Part shown: positions 4,782 through 5,530 of the stretch, piece by piece
Layout of the letters: the number at the start of each line of letters is the position of its first letter
Numbering within the stretch: the first letter of the stretch is position 1
Origin: Alphaproteobacteria bacterium
GTDB lineage: Bacteria > Pseudomonadota > Alphaproteobacteria > JAJFFI01
Reading direction: 5' to 3'
Length of the DNA: 5,530 bases
Assembly (NCBI GenBank): GCA_021776755.1
Contig: JAJFFI010000164.1
Coordinates: 1 to 5,530 of the forward strand
Position numbers and translations under genes: made by a program
The notes under the pieces: model-generated
What the model was told of the DNA's origin: nothing
The model's input: the letters and a program-made list of their open reading frames with translations, nothing else
Database searches by the model: none

Positions 4782-5530
4782 ATGTCCGAACAGAGAACCG
4801 CGATCCCCCGTTACCGCCCTTTTGAGGGCGTGGCAGTGTTTCGCCATGGCTTCCGCCCGTTTTTTCTCGCCGCCGGCATCGCGGCGTTCGTCCTTCTGGC
4901 GCTCTGGCTGCCGTTCGTTTCCGGCGCGCTGACGATACCGACAGCGTTCGATCCGGTCGCCTGGCATGCCCATGAGCTTCTGTTCGGGTACCTCACAGCT
5001 ACCATCGCCGGGTTTCTCCTTACGGCCATCCCCAACTGGACTGGGCGGATGCCGTTGCAGGGCTGGCCACTCATTGGACTGTTCTCGGTGTGGGCGGCGG
5101 GTCGTATCGCTGTTTCCGTCTCGGCGTTGACCGGCGCTGGCGCGGCCGCGGTCATCGATCTCGCATTCCTGGCAATTCTGTTGGCCGTGGTCTTGCGCGA
5201 AATTGCAAGCGGACGAAACTGGCGCAACCTGCCGATGCCGGTCGCGCTCGCCGTCCTGCTTGTTGCCAACGGTCTGGCGCATGCCGAGGTTCTCGGCTGG
5301 GCTGACTCCGGCGCTCTTGGCCGCCGGGTCGCAATCGCCATGATCGTCGTGCTGATCGGCTTGATCGGCGGACGTGTCGTGCCGAGTTTCACGCGCAACT
5401 GGATGAACAAACGCGATCTCGCGCCGCTGCCGGCCGCATCCGGCCGGTTCGATATTTTCGCTATCGCAGTACTGGTCGCGGCCCAGGTCGCGTGGATTTC
5501 CGCCCCGGAGCACAGGCTGGCGGGCGCGCT
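4782..5530 (+). CDS. nnrS: NnrS family heme/copper membrane protein (3' end missing)
   Basis: The first 249 residues of an NnrS protein; the reading frame is still open at the window end, and full-length NnrS has roughly 400 residues. Family knowledge: NnrS is a polytopic inner-membrane protein containing heme and copper, needed for or associated with nitric oxide tolerance and denitrification, and usually under NnrR/Dnr/FNR-type control. Visible hallmarks are FRHGFRPFFLAAG (20-32), WHAHELLFGY (61-70), AGFLLTAIPNWTGR (76-89), IDLAFL (125-130), GRNWRNLP (144-151) and LIGGRVVPSFTRNW (194-207). Between them lie about six or seven hydrophobic segments. H22, H62, H64 and H167 are possible heme or metal ligands. 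ATG at 4782 is preceded by a weak AGG (4771-4773) at 8 bases. It lies 44 bases after the hemerythrin stop with no terminator between, so it is co-transcribed. Confidence 0.94.
   Translation, partial: MSEQRTAIPRYRPFEGVAVFRHGFRPFFLAAGIAAFVLLALWLPFVSGALTIPTAFDPVAWHAHELLFGYLTATIAGFLLTAIPNWTGRMPLQGWPLIGLFSVWAAGRIAVSVSALTGAGAAAVIDLAFLAILLAVVLREIASGRNWRNLPMPVALAVLLVANGLAHAEVLGWADSGALGRRVAIAMIVVLIGLIGGRVVPSFTRNWMNKRDLAPLPAASGRFDIFAIAVLVAAQVAWISAPEHRLAGA

Noticed and set aside
4542..5513. 323-codon open frame on the minus strand opposite the hemerythrin gene end and nnrS
   Set aside because: Its composition (rich in R, Q, D, G) is typical of an antisense shadow in GC-rich DNA, while the plus strand encodes clear HHE and NnrS motifs.
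1..5530. CRISPR array, tRNA, rRNA, insertion sequence or attachment site
   Set aside because: No regularly spaced repeats, tRNA cloverleaf, rRNA-like sequence, transposase motif or terminal inverted repeats were seen.

Overview
The window is GC-rich, gene-dense DNA, most probably from an alphaproteobacterium. The inference rests on an FnrN/FixK-like oxygen regulator with Cys spacing C-x2-C-x7-C, together with an NnrS-type nitric-oxide-response protein, a tandem-domain universal stress protein and a small heat-shock protein. No species can be named from the sequence alone.

Layout, left to right. The tail of a small two-helix membrane protein (1-167, +; its first base lies outside the window) converges on an FNR-type regulator gene (183-1004, -). 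Divergently from the regulator runs a universal stress protein gene (1145-1981, +). An Hsp20 small heat-shock gene (2092-2583, +) follows, then an APC-superfamily permease (2615-3877, +). A 299-base intergenic region (3878-4176) holds several stem-loops, a convincing intrinsic terminator (4025-4060) and possibly a small RNA. It is followed by a hemerythrin-like HHE gene (4177-4737, +) and nnrS (4782 onward, +, cut by the window end).

The unifying feature is regulatory. Four sites match the FNR/FixK core TTGA-N6-TCAA, at 1073-1086, 2002-2015, 3874-3887 and 4097-4110. By manual reading these are the only matches to that core in the window. Each lies between genes or at a gene's last codon, and each is about 40 bases upstream of where a transcript would be expected to start. 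They would serve fnr/usp (shared, divergent), hsp20-permease, a possible non-coding RNA, and hemerythrin-nnrS.

The best reading is a compact low-oxygen/nitric-oxide stress island run by the regulator encoded at its left edge. It would combine protein protection (Usp, Hsp20), membrane transport (APC permease) and diiron/heme proteins linked to nitric oxide handling (hemerythrin, NnrS). The least expected element is the candidate FNR-controlled small RNA between the permease and the hemerythrin gene.
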